Shown: positions 8,624-21,595 of the stretch, in pieces
How positions within the stretch are numbered: the first letter of the stretch is position 1
Layout: each line of letters starts with the position of its first letter
Assembly (NCBI GenBank): GCA_003559855.1
Contig: PWJZ01000072.1
Location: 1 to 64,000 of the forward strand
DNA: 64,000 nucleotides
Direction of reading: 5' to 3'
Origin: Bacteroidales bacterium
GTDB taxonomy: Bacteria; Bacteroidota; Bacteroidia; Bacteroidales; UBA7960
Notes under the pieces: model-generated
What the model saw: only the letters and a program-made list of their open reading frames with translations
The model's database searches: none
Told to the model about the DNA's origin: nothing
Made by a program: the position numbers and the translations under genes

Positions 8624-11600
8624 TTATTTTTCTGATTTTAAAGATTCGTTTTTTTCTGTTTCTGATTTTTGTTTTGATGCCATAAGCATATTATATTCTT
8701 CCAGCGAACCCACAATGATATTATCATATTCTCTAAGACCTGTTCCTGCCGGTATTTGATGTCCTACGATAACATTTTCTTTCAATCCGGTCAATTCATC
8801 CACTTTTGCATTAATTGCCGCATCGGTAAGCACTTTAGTAGTTTCCTGGAATGAAGCGGCTGAAATGAAGCTCTTGGTTTGCAATGAAGCTTTGGTAATA
8901 CCCTGCAGCTGCTGTCTGGCAGTAGCACCCTTGGCATCACGTGCAACGACGAGTTTCTTATCGCGACGTTTCAGGTACGAGTTTTCATCACGCAACTTGC
9001 GTGCAGTAATGATCTGACCTGATTTAAGGCTTGAATTACCCTGATCTTCGACAACTTTTTTGCCAAATATGTTGTCGTTCTCTTCCATAAAATCAATCTT
9101 GTTTACCACTTCATTTTCAAGAAATTTGGTATCGCCGGGATCTTCAATGATAACTTTTCTCATCATCTGCCTGACTATTACCTCGAAATGTTTGTCGTTG
9201 ATCTTAACGCCCTGCATACGATAAACTTCCTGTATCTCATTAACAATATATTCCTGAACTGCCGTAGGTCCTTTAATAGCAAGGATATCTGCCGGTGTAA
9301 CAGGCCCGTCGGAAAGAGGTGTTCCGGCTTTGACATAATCATTTTCCTGAGCCAGTATTTGTTTTGAAAGAGGAATAAGATAACGTTTTTCATCTCCCGT
9401 TTTTGAAGTTATTATTACTTCGCGGTTACCTCTTTTGATCTTCTTTCCGAAAGATACTATACCATCAATTTCTGATACTACAGCCGGATCAGATGGATTT
9501 CTTGCTTCAAACAGTTCAGTGATCCTTGGCAGCCCGCCGGTAATATCACCGGATTTACCTATGGCTCTGGGTATTTTGGCGATGATAACCCCTGGTTTAA
9601 TATCATCCTTGTCATTTATGGAAACATGTGCACCCACAGGCATATCATAAGTTCTGAGAACCTCGCCTGCCTTATCTACTATGCTTATAGAGGGGTTTTT
9701 TGTTTTATCCTTTGAATCGATAATAACTTTTTCGTAAAAACCTGTTTGTTCATCTGAATCGGTTCTGTACGTTGACCCTTCTATCATGTAATTAAAAACA
9801 GCCTTACCTTCAACTTCCGAAACGATAACGGCATTATAAGGGTCCCACTCACATATCAAATCTCCTGTCTTTACCTTATCACCATGTTGGAAATAGAGAA
9901 AAGCTCCATATGGTATATTCTGGCTTGTAAGCACCATACGTGTTTTTGGATCGACTATACGCAATTCGGCAGATCGTCCTATTACCACCCAGTATTTTTT
10001 CCCTGCTGCGTTTGTAAACTTAACCGAGCGTAATTCATCTATTTCGAGTATACCATTATATTTTGCATTTATTTTGGGGGCAGTAGCTATACTTGAGGCT
10101 GTACCGCCTACGTGGAAAGTACGGAGTGTCAGCTGAGTACCCGGTTCACCGATAGATTGTGCTGCTATAACTCCTATTGATTCGCCTTTCTGCACAAGAT
10201 GACCGGTAGCCAGGCTACGCCCGTAGCATTTACCACAAACACCCTGCTTTGATTCACATGTAAGAACCGAACGAATCTCAACGGCTTCCAGCGGCGAATC
10301 TTCGATACTTTGACTCATCCCTTCCGAAAGCTCCTCACCGGCTTGAATGATCAAATCGCCCGTAGTAGGATGATATATATCATTGAGAGCCACCCTGCCC
10401 AATATCCTGTCATATAATGTCTCAACGGTTTCTTCATTATTTTTCAGTGCCGTTGCAGTAAGCCCCCTGAGTGTTCCACAATCATCTTCCGTAACAATAA
10501 CATCTTGTGCGACATCCACAAGCCTCCGGGTCAGATAGCCCGCATCAGCAGTCTTCAGAGCCGTATCAGCAAGACCCTTGCGTGCACCGTGAGTTGAAAT
10601 AAAATACTCAAGAACCGACAATCCCTCTTTGAAGTTTGACAATATCGGGTTTTCAATAATCTCACCGCCTTTTGCTCCCGCTTTCTGAGGCTTCGCCATC
10701 AAACCACGCATACCCGAAAGCTGCCGTATCTGTTCTTTCGAACCTCTAGCCCCTGAATCAAGCATCATGAATACCGGATTGAAACCCTGCTTATCAGCAG
10801 TCGTTTTATCAATCAATACTTTGGTTAGTTTAGCATTGGTGTGAGTCCAAATATCGATTATCTGGTTATAACGTTCATTATTTGTAATGAAACCCATGCT
10901 GTAATTAGCTCGTACCTCATTGACCTGTTCATTGGCCTGATCAATAAGGATCTGCTTTTCTTCAGGAACTATAATATCTCCCATGTTGAATGACAATCCT
11001 CCCCTGAAAGCCATATTGAAGCCCATATCTTTAATATCGTCAAGAAATTGAGCTGTTTTTTTAACACCTGTAACCTTAAGCACGCCACCAATAATATCTC
11101 TTAAAGATTTTTTGGTAAGCAGCTGGTTAATAAAGCCATATTCTTTTGGCACTATCTGGTTAAATAAGACCCTGCCTGCTGTTGTTTCAATGATCTTGTT
11201 AACCAGTTTGCCGTTTTCAGTGACATCCACCTTTACTTTTATTATGGCATGCAGATCTACAGCTTTTTCATTATAGGCAATGATGACTTCTTCAGGTCCG
11301 TAGAAAGTAAGTCCTTCTCCTTTAACGGGTAATTCCGGGGTGCTTTTTCTGGGTTTGGTGATATAATATAGACCTAATACCATATCCTGCGAGGGCACAG
11401 AGATAGGTGCACCATTTGCAGGGTTAAGAATGTTGTGAGAAGCAAGCATCAATATTTGTGCTTCGAGGATAGCCGCATTTCCTAAGGGGACATGCACCGC
11501 CATCTGGTCGCCGTCAAAGTCGGCATTAAAAGCAGTACAAACCAATGGGTGCAACTGAATAGCTTTCCCTTCGATAAGCTTGGGCTGAAATGCCTGAATT

Positions 11601-12937
11601 CCAAGTCGGTGAAGTGTAGGTGCCCTGTTGAGCAATACGGGATGCCCCTTTAACACGTTTTCCAGAATATCCCAAACAATCGGATCTTTCCTGTCTACGA
11701 TCTTTTTTGCTGACTTTACCGTTTTCACTATACCTCTTTCAAGCATCTTACGTATGATAAAAGGCTTAAAAAGCTCCGAAGCCATGTCTTTTGGTATTCC
11801 ACATTCATGCAATGCTAGTTCAGGGCCAATTACTATAACTGATCTTGCAGAATAATCAACTCTTTTTCCCAGCAGGTTTTGGCGGAACCTTCCCTGCTTT
11901 CCTTTCAAACTATCACTGAGAGATTTGAGCGGTCTGTTGGATTCGGTCTTAACAGCATTTGTTTTCCTGGAATTATCGAACAAAGAGTCTACAGCCTCCT
12001 GCAACATTCGCTTTTCATTTCTCAAAATAACATCGGGAGCTTTAATTTCCATGAGTCTTTTAAGGCGGTTATTGCGAATGATAACCCTGCGATACAGGTC
12101 GTTAAGGTCGCTGGTGGCGAATCTTCCGCCATCCAGAGGCACCAGGGGACGCAATTCGGGCGGGATAACAGGTACGACATCAACGACCATCCACTCCGGT
12201 TTGTTTTCAATCCTGTTTTGAGCATCACGAAAAGCCTCCACAACCTGCAAGCGTTTTAAAGCATCGGCCTTACGCTGCTGTGAAGTTTCGGTATTAGCCT
12301 TGTGCCGCAGATCATATGAAAGCTGATTCAAATCCAACCGTATAAGCAACTCTTTAAGTGCTTCCGCTCCCATTCTGGCTATAAACTTATCCGGATCATC
12401 ATCCTCCAAAAGCTGATTATCTTTTGGCAAGGATTCAAGTACCGTAAAATATTCCTCTTCGGTCAAAAAATCCAGAACATTGAATTCGTCTGATCTGATA
12501 CCGGGATTAACAACAACATACCTTTCATAATATATTACCTGATCAAGCTTTTTCGATGGTAATCCCAGCAAATATCCTATTTTATTGGGTAATGACCGGA
12601 AAAACCATATATGTGCCACCGGTACTACCAGCTTGATATGCCCCATTCTTTCACGTCTGACTTTTTTTTCTGTAACTTCAACCCCACACCTGTCGCACAC
12701 TATTCCTTTATACCTGATCCTCTTATATTTCCCGCAATGACATTCCCAGTCTTTAACCGGTCCGAATATCCTTTCACAGAATAATCCGTCACGTTCCGGC
12801 TTATAGGTCCTGTAGTTGATGGTTTCGGGCTTCAGCACTTCCCCGTATGATCTTTCCAGTATTGACTCAGGAGAAGCCAGGCTAATGGTTATATTTGAAA
12901 AATCACTTTTTACGTTGGTTTCTTTTCTGAAAGCCAT
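8624..12937 (-). CDS. rpoC: DNA-directed RNA polymerase subunit beta'
   Basis: The 1437-residue beta' subunit forms the clamp and half of the active-site channel. Seen: the N-terminal zinc-binding [23 protein letters not shown] (about 67-90), the catalytic magnesium motif [12 protein letters not shown], the bridge-helix/trigger-loop region with [21 protein letters not shown], a second zinc site [13 protein letters not shown], and [20 protein letters not shown]. The length is typical for Bacteroidota. It follows rpoB by 108 bp with no strong terminator between them and precedes DUF3467 by 12 bp. No disruption is visible. Confidence 0.99.
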   Translation of the reverse strand: MAFRKETNVKSDFSNITISLASPESILERSYGEVLKPETINYRTYKPERDGLFCERIFGPVKDWECHCGKYKRIRYKGIVCDRCGVEVTEKKVRRERMGHIKLVVPVAHIWFFRSLPNKIGYLLGLPSKKLDQVIYYERYVVVNPGIRSDEFNVLDFLTEEEYFTVLESLPKDNQLLEDDDPDKFIARMGAEALKELLIRLDLNQLSYDLRHKANTETSQQRKADALKRLQVVEAFRDAQNRIENKPEWMVVDVVPVIPPELRPLVPLDGGRFATSDLNDLYRRVIIRNNRLKRLMEIKAPDVILRNEKRMLQEAVDSLFDNSRKTNAVKTESNRPLKSLSDSLKGKQGRFRQNLLGKRVDYSARSVIVIGPELALHECGIPKDMASELFKPFIIRKMLERGIVKTVKSAKKIVDRKDPIVWDILENVLKGHPVLLNRAPTLHRLGIQAFQPKLIEGKAIQLHPLVCTAFNADFDGDQMAVHVPLGNAAILEAQILMLASHNILNPANGAPISVPSQDMVLGLYYITKPRKSTPELPVKGEGLTFYGPEEVIIAYNEKAVDLHAIIKVKVDVTENGKLVNKIIETTAGRVLFNQIVPKEYGFINQLLTKKSLRDIIGGVLKVTGVKKTAQFLDDIKDMGFNMAFRGGLSFNMGDIIVPEEKQILIDQANEQVNEVRANYSMGFITNNERYNQIIDIWTHTNAKLTKVLIDKTTADKQGFNPVFMMLDSGARGSKEQIRQLSGMRGLMAKPQKAGAKGGEIIENPILSNFKEGLSVLEYFISTHGARKGLADTALKTADAGYLTRRLVDVAQDVIVTEDDCGTLRGLTATALKNNEETVETLYDRILGRVALNDIYHPTTGDLIIQAGEELSEGMSQSIEDSPLEAVEIRSVLTCESKQGVCGKCYGRSLATGHLVQKGESIGVIAAQSIGEPGTQLTLRTFHVGGTASSIATAPKINAKYNGILEIDELRSVKFTNAAGKKYWVVIGRSAELRIVDPKTRMVLTSQNIPYGAFLYFQHGDKVKTGDLICEWDPYNAVIVSEVEGKAVFNYMIEGSTYRTDSDEQTGFYEKVIIDSKDKTKNPSISIVDKAGEVLRTYDMPVGAHVSINDKDDIKPGVIIAKIPRAIGKSGDITGGLPRITELFEARNPSDPAVVSEIDGIVSFGKKIKRGNREVIITSKTGDEKRYLIPLSKQILAQENDYVKAGTPLSDGPVTPADILAIKGPTAVQEYIVNEIQEVYRMQGVKINDKHFEVIVRQMMRKVIIEDPGDTKFLENEVVNKIDFMEENDNIFGKKVVEDQGNSSLKSGQIITARKLRDENSYLKRRDKKLVVARDAKGATARQQLQGITKASLQTKSFISAASFQETTKVLTDAAINAKVDELTGLKENVIVGHQIPAGTGLREYDNIIVGSLEEYNMLMASKQKSETEKNESLKSEK

Positions 12938-13045
12938 AATTTTTGAAATATTATATTTATGTGATAAAATCGAAATTCATATACGGGCAATTTTGCCCCT
13001 GTTTTTTTATTACCGAGATTGGTGTCAAATGATTTGATCATATAA

Positions 13046-16000
13046 TTAATCAAAGGTCAAATTCAGACACAATCCTCTCAGTTCATGCACCAGTACGTTA
13101 AATGATTCCGGCACTCCGGGTACGGGCATATTTTCACCTTTAACAAGTATTTCATAAGCTTTGGCTCTTCCTATGACGTCGTCAGATTTTACCGTAAGTA
13201 TTTCCTGCAACACGTTTGCAGCGCCGAATGCTTCAAGAGCCCAAACTTCCATTTCGCCGAATCTTTGACCGCCAAACTGCGCCTTACCACCCAATGGTTG
13301 TTGTGTTATCAGTGAATACGGGCCTATTGAACGGGCATGCATTTTATCATCTATCATATGCCCGAGTTTCAGCATATATATAATTCCGACTGTTGCCGGT
13401 TGATCAAATCTTTCACCGGTGCCCCCGTCATAAAGATATACTTTGCCATTTTCAGGTAAACCGGCTTCACGGATATATTTGTTTATATCATCAAGTTCCG
13501 CACCGTCAAATATGGGTGTTGAAAATTTTATGCCAAGTTTTTGCCCTGCCCATCCAAGTACGGTTTCATATATCTGCCCCAGGTTCATCCTTGAAGGTAC
13601 ACCAAGCGGGTTGAGAACAATATCAACCGGGGTGCCGTCTTCAAGAAAAGGCATGTCCTCCTGGCGAACTATATTAGCAACAACACCCTTATTACCATGT
13701 CTTCCTGCCATTTTATCCCCTACTTTCAACTTTCTTTTCTTGGCTAAATAAACCTTTGCAAGCTGAACAATACCGGAAGGAAGCTCATCACCGACTATCG
13801 CGGTAAACTTCTTTCTGTTGTGTGTGCCCAGAAAATCCCTGTATTTTATAGTATAATTATGAATCAACTGTTTTATCAACTCATTTTTAGCTTTATCAAC
13901 AGTCCAATTATTGGGGTTAACAGTGGCATAATCGATATTTTGCAGGATTTTCTGATTGAACTTCGTACCCTTGGGCACAACAACCTCCTTGAGTGAATTT
14001 GTAACCCCTTGCGAAGTTTTGCCGCTAACAAGAACGGTAAGTTTATCTATCAGCTTAGATTTATATTCGTTGACCTGTTTATTAAAATCATCATCAAGCT
14101 TTTCAATGATTATTTTCTCTTTTGTTTTTGCTTTTCTATCCTTAATGACCCTCGAAAAAAGTTTTTTATCGATCACCACGCCTTTGGTTGCGGGCGGTGC
14201 TTTGAGCGATGCGTCTTTAACATCGCCGGCTTTGTCGCCAAATATAGCACGCAGCAATTTCTCCTCCGGTGTGGGATCTGTTTCACCTTTGGGAGTTATT
14301 TTTCCGATAAGTATATCTCCTTCATTAACATTAGCGCCTATTCTTATCAATCCATATTCATCGAGGTCTTTAATGGCTTCGGCGCTCACGTTAGGTATAT
14401 CGCTCGTAAGTTCTTCAACACCCCTTTTTGTATCTCTTACATCGAGCGAATACTCCTCGATATGAACAGAAGTGAAAATATCGTCACGTACAATCCTTTC
14501 AGAAACAACTATGGCATCTTCAAAATTATATCCTTTCCACGGCATGAAAGCAACCTTGAGATTTCTTCCGAGCGCCAGTTCGCCGTCACGTGTAGCATAT
14601 CCCTCACAAAGCAACTGTCCTGTTTTTACTTTTTGACCTTTATTTACTATCGGTTTAAAGTTCATACAAGTATTCTGGTTAGTTTTAGCAAATTTTGTAA
14701 GTTTATAAACCTTAACATCGTCATCAAAGCTAACCAGTTTTTCTTCGTCGCTTCTCGAGTAACGAATCACAATTTCTTTTGCATCGACATATTCCACTAT
14801 ACCATCGTTTTCGGCATGCAGCAGCACTCTTGAGTCATTAGCAACTCTTTTTTCCAGCCCTGTTCCTACTATTGGCACTTCCGGGTTAATCAAAGGCACC
14901 GCCTGCCTCATCATATTGCTCCCCATCAGAGCCCTGTTTGCATCATCATGTTCGAGAAACGGTATCAACGATGCAGCAATGGATGCTATCTGGCTTGGAG
15001 AAACATCAATAAGGTCCACTTTTGACGGTTCCGAAATTGGATAATCAGCCATGTATCGAACTTTAATCAATTCGTCTTTAAATTTTCCATCTTTGGTAAA
15101 CTCTACATTTGCCTGACTGATAACTTTATTTTCTTCTTCTTCTGCCGATATATATACCGGTGGTTCATTTAAAGCTACTTTCCCATCTTTAACTTTGTAA
15201 TATGGCGTTTCGATAAACCCCAGATCATTTACTTTAGCATAAACACACAATGAAGAAATCAAGCCGATATTCGGGCCTTCGGGAGTTTCTATGGTACAAA
15301 GTCTTCCATAGTGTGTATAGTGTACGTCGCGTACTTCGAATCCGGCTCTTTCACGCGACAGGCCGCCCGGGCCAAGTGCCGACATACGCCTCTTATGGGT
15401 CAGTTCAGCCAGAGGATTGGTCTGATCCATAAACTGTGAAAGCTGGTTTGTACCAAAAAAAGTATTTATAACCGAAGAAAGGGTTTTTGCATTGATAAGG
15501 TCAATAGGTGCAAAAACTTCATTATCGCGAACATTCATTCGTTCACGTATCGTTCTGGCCATACGGGCCAAGCCAACGCCAAACTGGGTATATAACTGCT
15601 CGCCTACCGTTCTTACACGCCTGTTACTCAAATGATCAATATCATCAACATCTGCCTTCGAATTAACCAGCTCTATCAAGTGCTTCACTATTGAAATAAT
15701 ATCTTCCCTGGTCAGAACCTTAACATCCTTAGGAGTGCTCAGAGCAAGCTTTTTATTAATCCTGTAACGCCCGACATCGCCAAGGTCATAACGCTTGTCG
15801 GAAAAAAACAGCTTTTCAATCATGCTGCGTGCAGTTTCATCATCGGGCGGATCAGTGTTTCTCAACAAACGGTAAATAAATTCAACGGCTTCTTTTTCGG
15901 AATTTGTCGTATCTTTTTGAAGTGTATTGTATATCAGTGCAAAATCACTGACATTAATGCCCTCTTTGTGAAGTATTATAGACTTAATATCAGCTTCCAG

Positions 16001-16858
16001 GATCTGGTCTATGTGGTGTTCTTCTAATACCGTTTCCCTGTCTATGATAACTTCCGTCCTTTCTATAGATACCACCTCTCCGGTATCTTCGTCTACAAAG
16101 TCTTCTACCCACGATCTTAAAACCCTCGCCGCCAGTTTTCTCCCTAAGCATTTTTTCAATGAATTCCTGCTTACTTTAACATCATCGGCAAGGTTAAATA
16201 TTTCAAGGATCTCTTTATCGCTTTCAAAGCCAATTGCACGCAATAATGTAGTAACGGGAAGCTTTTTCTTCCTGTCAATATATGCATACATCACATTATT
16301 GATGTCGGTGGCAAATTCAATCCATGAACCTTTGAAAGGGATAATTCTTGCGCTGTAAAGCTGAGTACCATTTGCATGGACACTTGTTCCGAAAAACACG
16401 CCCGGAGATCTGTGCAGCTGAGATACTACAACTCTCTCAGCACCATTAATTACAAATGTTCCTCTTGGAGTCATATAAGGGATCATGCCCAGGTAAACAT
16501 CCTGAATAATAGTCTCAAAATCTTCATGTTCAGGGTCAGTACAATAAAGCTTAAGTTTTGCCTTAAGTGGCACACTGTATGTAAGCCCCCTTTCAATACA
16601 TTCTTCAATACTATATTTGGGGGGGTCGATAAAATAATCCAGAAATTCCAGAACGAAATTGTTCCTGACATCTGAAATTGGAAAATTTTCACTGAACACT
16701 TTAAACAGACCTTCGTTTTTCCGATTTTCGGGAATTGTTTCCAGCTGGAAAAAATCCTGGAACGACTTAATTTGAACTTCTAGAAAATCGGGATAATCAA
16801 ACTGATAATTCGCTGACGAAAAGTCTATTCTTTCTTTTTTTTCTAAAGTTGCAGCCAA
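13046..16858 (-). CDS. rpoB: DNA-directed RNA polymerase subunit beta
   Basis: The 1270-residue beta subunit of RNA polymerase. The rifampicin-binding region reads as sensitive type: [30 protein letters not shown] keeps the usual Gln, Asp, His and Ser positions. Also visible are [29 protein letters not shown], the [13 protein letters not shown] active-site lysine/histidine motif and the C-terminal [18 protein letters not shown]. It lies in the order rplL-rpoB-rpoC. The 135-bp gap from rplL holds a possible 7-bp stem (CAAAAGA 16944-16950 with TCTTTTG 16972-16978) that could tune read-through, which is a weak suggestion. Confidence 0.99.
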   Translation of the reverse strand: MAATLEKKERIDFSSANYQFDYPDFLEVQIKSFQDFFQLETIPENRKNEGLFKVFSENFPISDVRNNFVLEFLDYFIDPPKYSIEECIERGLTYSVPLKAKLKLYCTDPEHEDFETIIQDVYLGMIPYMTPRGTFVINGAERVVVSQLHRSPGVFFGTSVHANGTQLYSARIIPFKGSWIEFATDINNVMYAYIDRKKKLPVTTLLRAIGFESDKEILEIFNLADDVKVSRNSLKKCLGRKLAARVLRSWVEDFVDEDTGEVVSIERTEVIIDRETVLEEHHIDQILEADIKSIILHKEGINVSDFALIYNTLQKDTTNSEKEAVEFIYRLLRNTDPPDDETARSMIEKLFFSDKRYDLGDVGRYRINKKLALSTPKDVKVLTREDIISIVKHLIELVNSKADVDDIDHLSNRRVRTVGEQLYTQFGVGLARMARTIRERMNVRDNEVFAPIDLINAKTLSSVINTFFGTNQLSQFMDQTNPLAELTHKRRMSALGPGGLSRERAGFEVRDVHYTHYGRLCTIETPEGPNIGLISSLCVYAKVNDLGFIETPYYKVKDGKVALNEPPVYISAEEEENKVISQANVEFTKDGKFKDELIKVRYMADYPISEPSKVDLIDVSPSQIASIAASLIPFLEHDDANRALMGSNMMRQAVPLINPEVPIVGTGLEKRVANDSRVLLHAENDGIVEYVDAKEIVIRYSRSDEEKLVSFDDDVKVYKLTKFAKTNQNTCMNFKPIVNKGQKVKTGQLLCEGYATRDGELALGRNLKVAFMPWKGYNFEDAIVVSERIVRDDIFTSVHIEEYSLDVRDTKRGVEELTSDIPNVSAEAIKDLDEYGLIRIGANVNEGDILIGKITPKGETDPTPEEKLLRAIFGDKAGDVKDASLKAPPATKGVVIDKKLFSRVIKDRKAKTKEKIIIEKLDDDFNKQVNEYKSKLIDKLTVLVSGKTSQGVTNSLKEVVVPKGTKFNQKILQNIDYATVNPNNWTVDKAKNELIKQLIHNYTIKYRDFLGTHNRKKFTAIVGDELPSGIVQLAKVYLAKKRKLKVGDKMAGRHGNKGVVANIVRQEDMPFLEDGTPVDIVLNPLGVPSRMNLGQIYETVLGWAGQKLGIKFSTPIFDGAELDDINKYIREAGLPENGKVYLYDGGTGERFDQPATVGIIYMLKLGHMIDDKMHARSIGPYSLITQQPLGGKAQFGGQRFGEMEVWALEAFGAANVLQEILTVKSDDVIGRAKAYEILVKGENMPVPGVPESFNVLVHELRGLCLNLTFD

Positions 16859-16993
16859 GGTATATATATTTTGCGGTTAATAAATTAAATTGTTAACTAA
16901 CCAAATACTGAACAAAACAATATCAGATATGACCGGACTCGGGCAAAAGATTTGCGGTTGTAAAAGTTCGGTCTTTTGATCACATCAGCAGAT

Positions 16994-17371
16994 TTACTTT
17001 ATTTCAACTTCTGCACCTGCTTCTTCGAGTTGTTTTTTCAATGACTCTGCTTCGTCTTTAGTTATACCTTCCTTAATAGCTTTAGGTGCTGCATCAACAA
17101 GTTCTTTGGCTTCTTTCAGCCCAAGACTTGTAAGCTCTTTTACAAGCTTAACCACAGCAAGTTTAGCACCGCCGGGGCTTTTGAGAACAACCTCGAATTC
17201 GGTTTTTTCCTCAGCCTGTGCTTCTGCTTCACCACCGGCTGCAGCAACAGCTACAGGAGCAGCCGCTGCCGGCTCTATACCATATTCGTCTTTCAGAATA
17301 TTCGCCAGCTCATTTACCTCTTTAACACTTAGATTAACTAACTGTTCTGCGAAAGATTTCAAATCTGCCAT
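16994..17371 (-). CDS. rplL: 50S ribosomal protein L7/L12
   Basis: Stalk protein of the large ribosomal subunit, binding translation GTPases. 125 residues: N-terminal dimerisation helix ([19 protein letters not shown]), alanine-rich hinge (about 35-55), and a C-terminal domain with [19 protein letters not shown] and [19 protein letters not shown], which are the elongation-factor-binding helices. It follows rplJ by 64 bp, the standard partner since L10 anchors L12 dimers. Acidic, cytosolic and expected to be highly expressed. Confidence 0.98.
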   Translation of the reverse strand: MADLKSFAEQLVNLSVKEVNELANILKDEYGIEPAAAAPVAVAAAGGEAEAQAEEKTEFEVVLKSPGGAKLAVVKLVKELTSLGLKEAKELVDAAPKAIKEGITKDEAESLKKQLEEAGAEVEIK

Positions 17372-17435
17372 TTTTGATATTTTTTTAATGATTTTTTAAT
17401 GTACAATACTAAAAATTAACTGTTTATTTAATAAT

Positions 17436-17960
17436 TTATTTTTCCTGTTTTTCAGAAAGCGTTTTAAGGATGCCGGAAAGCTTACCGCCACCCGATTGCA
17501 ATGAAGCAATAACATTCTTTGCCGGCGATTGCAACAATGCCAAAATATCGCCTATAAGTTCATTTTTCGACTTTATATTGATCAAGACATCCAGGTTTTC
17601 CTCACCCAGATAACATACCTGCTCAACAAATGCTCCTTTGAGCAACGGCTTTGAGTTATTTTTGCGAAACTCTTTTATTAATTTGGCAGGCACATTACCT
17701 GTATCAGAAAACATCAGCGATGTGGGCCCTTTCAAAGCATCATATAACGGTTCAAGATCTTTCTCAACCTTTTCCATGGCTTTTTTCAATAAGGTGTTTT
17801 TCACCACATGCATAGAAACATTCTTCTTAAAGCACAATCTTCTGAGCTTATTGACAGTCTCCACATCCAATTCTGAAGTATCTGTAAGATAGAAAACTTC
17901 ACTTGAATTCAGCTTTTCAGCCAAAGTTTCAATTTTTTGATTTTTTTCTTCCCTTTTCAT
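17436..17960 (-). CDS. rplJ: 50S ribosomal protein L10
   Basis: Base of the ribosomal stalk; binds 23S rRNA and carries L12 dimers on its C-terminal helix. The 174-residue sequence has the family core LNSSEVFYLTDTSELDVETVNKLRR, MHVVKNTLLKKAM and GPTSLMFSD (about 80-90), with a short hydrophobic C-terminal helix. It is flanked by rplA (50 bp) and rplL (64 bp). In other bacteria L10 represses its own operon by binding the leader; I could not pick out that leader structure here. Confidence 0.97.
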   Translation of the reverse strand: MKREEKNQKIETLAEKLNSSEVFYLTDTSELDVETVNKLRRLCFKKNVSMHVVKNTLLKKAMEKVEKDLEPLYDALKGPTSLMFSDTGNVPAKLIKEFRKNNSKPLLKGAFVEQVCYLGEENLDVLINIKSKNELIGDILALLQSPAKNVIASLQSGGGKLSGILKTLSEKQEK

Positions 17961-18010
17961 AAAACATCCGCGTCTTTTCTAATATGAACCAATTTGTATA
18001 GTTTAGCTAA

Positions 18011-18706
18011 TTATACAGCAACTGATTTGGTATCCACTCTCACTCCGGGGCTCATAGTACTTGACATATAAACGCTTTTCATGTACGTACCTTTTGCCGA
18101 CGGAGGTTTCATTTTAATGATCGTTTGCAGCAATTCTTTTGCATTCTCAACGAGCTTGTTTTTTTCAAACGATACTTTTCCGATGGAAGCGTGAACAATA
18201 CCATATTTATCAACTTTAAAATCAATTTTACCTGCTTTAACCTCTTTAACGGCTTTTTCTATTTCCATGGTCACTGTTCCCGCTTTCGGGTTTGGCATTA
18301 AACCTCTTGGACCGAGGATTTTCCCAAGCGGCCCTATTTTTGGCATGACGCTTGGCATGGTAATTATAACGTCAACGTCAGTCCAGCCGCCTTTTATTTT
18401 TTCAACGTATTCGTCGAGTCCGACGTAATCCGCACCAGCTTCTTTAGCTTCTTTTTCTTTATCGGGAGTGCACAGCACAAGTACTTTGGTTGTTTTACCG
18501 GTGCCATATGGCAATGTAACCACACCCCTGACCATTTGATTTGCTTTACGCGGATCAACTCCAAGACGGATATCCAGATCCACAGATTCATCAAACCTGG
18601 TAAAATGCATCTTTTTGATTAAATCTGCTGCTTCATTCAATGGATAAACCGCTTTTCTGTCAAACCTGGTTAAAGCTTCTTTTTTATTTTTCGTTAATTT
18701 AGCCAT
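18011..18706 (-). CDS. rplA: 50S ribosomal protein L1
   Basis: Forms the mobile L1 stalk near the ribosomal E site. 231 residues, as usual. Clear family blocks: [63 protein letters not shown] (about 125-150) and [25 protein letters not shown]. It follows rplK by 53 bp, and L1 is the classic repressor of the rplKA mRNA in other bacteria. Cytosolic. Confidence 0.98.
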   Translation of the reverse strand: MAKLTKNKKEALTRFDRKAVYPLNEAADLIKKMHFTRFDESVDLDIRLGVDPRKANQMVRGVVTLPYGTGKTTKVLVLCTPDKEKEAKEAGADYVGLDEYVEKIKGGWTDVDVIITMPSVMPKIGPLGKILGPRGLMPNPKAGTVTMEIEKAVKEVKAGKIDFKVDKYGIVHASIGKVSFEKNKLVENAKELLQTIIKMKPPSAKGTYMKSVYMSSTMSPGVRVDTKSVAV

Positions 18707-18759
18707 TTTCCGATCCGGTTAAAATTTATTTAAAAGATCTTTTACGTATAAAATACCGG

Positions 18760-19197
18760 TTAAAAAGGCGGATTACCTTTCAGTTTCACACCCATGCTTC
18801 TTGCTGTACCAGCTACCATACGCATAGCTGATTCTACGGTAAAGCAATTAAGGTCCGACATTTTATCCTCTGCAATGTTTTTCACCTGGTCCCATGTAAG
18901 TGTTGCAACTTTATTTCGATTAGGTTCGGGAGAGCCCGATTTAATTTTTAATGATTCCATTATCTGTATGGAAACCGGAGGTGATTTAATAATAAATTTA
19001 AACGACTTGTCTTTGAATACCGTGATAATAACAGGTATAATTTTCCCTGGTTTATCTTGTGTTCTGGCGTTAAACTGTTTGCAGAATTCCATAATATTCA
19101 CACCTTTTGCGCCCAATGCAGGCCCTACGGGTGGAGATGGATTTGCCTGTCCGCCTCTTATCTGTAATTTAATTAATCCGCTAACTTCTTTTGCCAT
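18760..19197 (-). CDS. rplK: 50S ribosomal protein L11
   Basis: Part of the GTPase-associated centre of the large subunit and target site of thiostrepton-type compounds. 145 residues with the conserved N-terminal [30 protein letters not shown], central [12 protein letters not shown] and C-terminal [18 protein letters not shown]. Usual length is about 141-145. It begins the rplKAJL cluster, 74 bp after nusG. No disruption is seen. Confidence 0.98.
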   Translation of the reverse strand: MAKEVSGLIKLQIRGGQANPSPPVGPALGAKGVNIMEFCKQFNARTQDKPGKIIPVIITVFKDKSFKFIIKSPPVSIQIMESLKIKSGSPEPNRNKVATLTWDQVKNIAEDKMSDLNCFTVESAMRMVAGTARSMGVKLKGNPPF

Positions 19198-19271
19198 CTT
19201 AAGATCGTGATTTATAATTTATTTGACAGCCTGTATACACTAATTGAGTTTAAAATTAAATAATTTAACAC

Positions 19272-19817
19272 TTACTCTTTTTCTACCTGCATAAAGCTCA
19301 GCTCCAGCGGCGTTTTTCGTCCAAATATCTTTACCATGACCTTCAGTTTTTTCTTTTCTTCGTTAATTTCTTCTATAACACCTGTAAAGCTGTTGAACGG
19401 GCCATCGGTTACTTTGACCGTTTCGCCGACAATAAAAGGTACGTTGAGTTCCTCATCTTTTTCGGCAAGCTCATCTACTTTGCCAAGTATCCGGTTTACT
19501 TCCGCTGGTCTTAATGGAACGGGTTTGCCGGCAGAGCCCAAAAATCCGAGTACACCCGGAACATTTTTTATTATATGGGGTATTTCACCCACCAATGCAG
19601 CTTCTATAAGTACATAACCGGGAAAATAATTCCTTTCTGCACTGATCTTTTTCCCTTTTCGAATCTGATACACTTTTTCGGTCGGTATGAGTACCTGCGA
19701 AACATACTCCTGCAACCCAAGGCGTTTAACTTCACTTTCTATATATTGTTTAACCTTATTTTCTCCCCCGCTTATTGCCCTGACCACATACCACTTTTTA
19801 ACTTGTTTTTCGCTCAT
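19272..19817 (-). CDS. nusG: Transcription elongation/antitermination factor NusG
   Basis: Binds RNA polymerase and suppresses pausing or couples to the ribosome or Rho. 181 residues: an N-terminal NGN domain starting KKWYVVRAISGGENKVKQYIE, with RNYFPGYVLIEA and VPGVLGFLGSAGKPVPL, then a C-terminal KOW domain with GETVKVTDGPFNSFTGVIEEIN (about 127-148). It lies after secE as in most bacteria. Length matches E. coli NusG (181). Confidence 0.98.
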   Translation of the reverse strand: MSEKQVKKWYVVRAISGGENKVKQYIESEVKRLGLQEYVSQVLIPTEKVYQIRKGKKISAERNYFPGYVLIEAALVGEIPHIIKNVPGVLGFLGSAGKPVPLRPAEVNRILGKVDELAEKDEELNVPFIVGETVKVTDGPFNSFTGVIEEINEEKKKLKVMVKIFGRKTPLELSFMQVEKE

Positions 19818-19910
19818 AAAGCCAAAAAAATTCAGATTTTAGTTTTGTTGTTGAAATTCATGTAATTATATAACAAGCTCATTTAAAGCTTCCTGCCTTT
19901 TTGAGCAATA

Positions 19911-20105
19911 TTAAAGAAACAATTCATAAAACTGCTGCAATATAGAGCTAAAGGATATATCCATCAAATAAACGATCAAAGCGATTATAAGGGAAGCAAT
20001 GGATACAACCGTAACACTGCTTTGCAGGTCGCTCCATGAAGGCCAGGTTACTTTATTTCTGAGCTCATCATAGGTATCAATAAAAAAGGCTTTGATTTTC
20101 TTCAT
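19911..20105 (-). CDS. secE: Preprotein translocase subunit SecE
   Basis: A 64-residue single-membrane-span subunit of the SecYEG channel. It shows the short-form SecE plan: an amphipathic N-terminal helix ending TYDELRNKVTWPSWSDLQSS, with the conserved KVTWP motif, then one membrane helix (VTVVSIASLIIALIVYLMDI, about 31-50) and a short tail. The position between tRNA-Trp and nusG is standard. Inner membrane. Confidence 0.96.
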   Translation of the reverse strand: MKKIKAFFIDTYDELRNKVTWPSWSDLQSSVTVVSIASLIIALIVYLMDISFSSILQQFYELFL

Positions 20106-20147
20106 AAATATTTTTTACTACTCTTATATATTATACAGTGTTGTTTG

Positions 20148-20220
20148 CAGGGGTGGAAGGACTCGAACCCTCAACCAACGGTTTTGGAGACCGCTACTCT
20201 ACCAGTTGAGCTACACCCCT
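20148..20220 (-). tRNA. tRNA-Trp (CCA anticodon)
   Basis: Complete cloverleaf on the minus strand: acceptor AGGGGTG/CACCCCT, D-arm GCTC/GAGT, anticodon loop CTCCAAA with CCA, and a T-arm with GGTTCGAGTCC. Discriminator base G, and no encoded CCA tail. It sits between tuf and secE, as in many bacteria. Confidence 0.97.
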
Positions 20221-20265
20221 GATTAATCAGGTGGTATTACAGGATTCTTCCACCACCTGTCACTA

Positions 20266-21453
20266 TTAATCAATAATTTCGGTTACCTGACCTGCACCTA
20301 CAGTACGGCCTCCTTCACGTATAGCAAAACGCAATCCTTTATCCATTGCCACTTCACTGATAAGCTCAACGGTAACGGTAAGGTTATCGCCGGGCATGAC
20401 CATATCAACGCCATCAGGCAGGAATATTTCACCGGTAACATCGGTAGTTCTGAAAAAGAACTGGGGACGATATTTGCTGTGAAATGGTGTATGACGCCCA
20501 CCTTCTTCTTTTTTCAAAATATAAACTTCGCCCTTGAATTTTGTATGAGGTGTTATCGAATTAGGTGTTGCCACGACCATACCTCTGCTTATGGCTTTTT
20601 TATCGATTCCTCTGAGCAGCAGCCCGACATTATCGCCGGCTTCTCCCCTGTCAAGTATTTTACGGAACATCTCCACTCCGGTAACAACACTTTTAAGTTT
20701 TTCTGCACCCATACCCACAATATCCACAGGGTCGCTTGAATTAATGACTCCGGTTTCTATTCTGCCTGTTGCAACAGTGCCTCGTCCTGTTATGGAAAAC
20801 ACGTCTTCTACGGGCATCAGGAATGGCTTGTCAATATCGCGCTTTGGTATAGGTATCCATTCATCGACAGTTTCCATAAGCTCCACAACTTTTTCAACCC
20901 ATTTTGACTCGTTATTCAGGCCACCCAGCGCCGATCCTCTGATAACAGGAATATTGTCACCGTCAAAGTCGTAAAACGTAAGCAATTCCCTAACTTCCAT
21001 TTCAACAAGGTCCAACAGCTCCTCATCATCAACCAGGTCAACCTTATTCATAAACACTACTATTTGCGGTACGCCTACCTGACGTGCAAGCAATATATGT
21101 TCACGGGTTTGCGGCATGGGTCCGTCGGATGCATCTACCACGAGTATGGCACCATCCATCTGAGCTGCACCGGTAACCATGTTTTTCACATAGTCGGCAT
21201 GTCCCGGGCAATCCACATGCGCATAGTGCCTGTTAGCCGTCTGATATTCTACATGTGAAGAGTTAATAGTAATACCTCTTTCTTTTTCTTCAGGTGCATT
21301 GTCAATGGAGTCGAAGGTTCTGATCTCTGATAAACCTTTTTCAGCCAAGACTTGCGTAATTGCAGCGGTGAGCGTTGTCTTGCCATGATCAACATGTCCA
21401 ATAGTACCAATGTTCACGTGCGGTTTCGTCCTTTCAAATTTTTCTTTTGCCAT
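20266..21453 (-). CDS. tuf: Elongation factor Tu
   Basis: GTPase that delivers aminoacyl-tRNA to the ribosome. 395 residues with all G motifs: GHVDHGKTT (P-loop, 19-26), the effector region [18 protein letters not shown] (G3) and NKVD (G4). Domains 2 and 3 are intact, ending [11 protein letters not shown]. It lies downstream of four tRNA genes in the order Thr-Tyr-Gly-Thr, the same gene order as E. coli thrU-tyrU-glyT-thrT-tufB. Only one tuf copy occurs in this window. Confidence 0.99.
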   Translation of the reverse strand: MAKEKFERTKPHVNIGTIGHVDHGKTTLTAAITQVLAEKGLSEIRTFDSIDNAPEEKERGITINSSHVEYQTANRHYAHVDCPGHADYVKNMVTGAAQMDGAILVVDASDGPMPQTREHILLARQVGVPQIVVFMNKVDLVDDEELLDLVEMEVRELLTFYDFDGDNIPVIRGSALGGLNNESKWVEKVVELMETVDEWIPIPKRDIDKPFLMPVEDVFSITGRGTVATGRIETGVINSSDPVDIVGMGAEKLKSVVTGVEMFRKILDRGEAGDNVGLLLRGIDKKAISRGMVVATPNSITPHTKFKGEVYILKKEEGGRHTPFHSKYRPQFFFRTTDVTGEIFLPDGVDMVMPGDNLTVTVELISEVAMDKGLRFAIREGGRTVGAGQVTEIID

Positions 21454-21515
21454 AACTAATAAGTGGTTGTTTTTAAATTATTTAAATTAATGGATCTGAA
21501 ACTTTATTGTATACG

Positions 21516-21587
21516 AGCCGATGACGGGAATTGAACCCGTGGCCTCTTCCTTACCAAGGAAACGCTCTACCTCTGAGCTACATCGGC
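21516..21587 (-). tRNA. tRNA-Thr (GGT anticodon)
   Basis: Minus-strand cloverleaf with acceptor GCCGATG/CATCGGC, anticodon stem TTTCC/GGAAG, loop TTGGTAA (anticodon GGT) and T-arm ACGGG/CCCGT. Discriminator T, no encoded CCA. Last of four tRNAs before tuf. Confidence 0.96.
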
Positions 21588-21595
21588 AACCTTCG

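Noticed and set aside
14009-14833. Large ORF antisense to rpoB
   Set aside because: It is a shadow of the rpoB reading frame; no family features.
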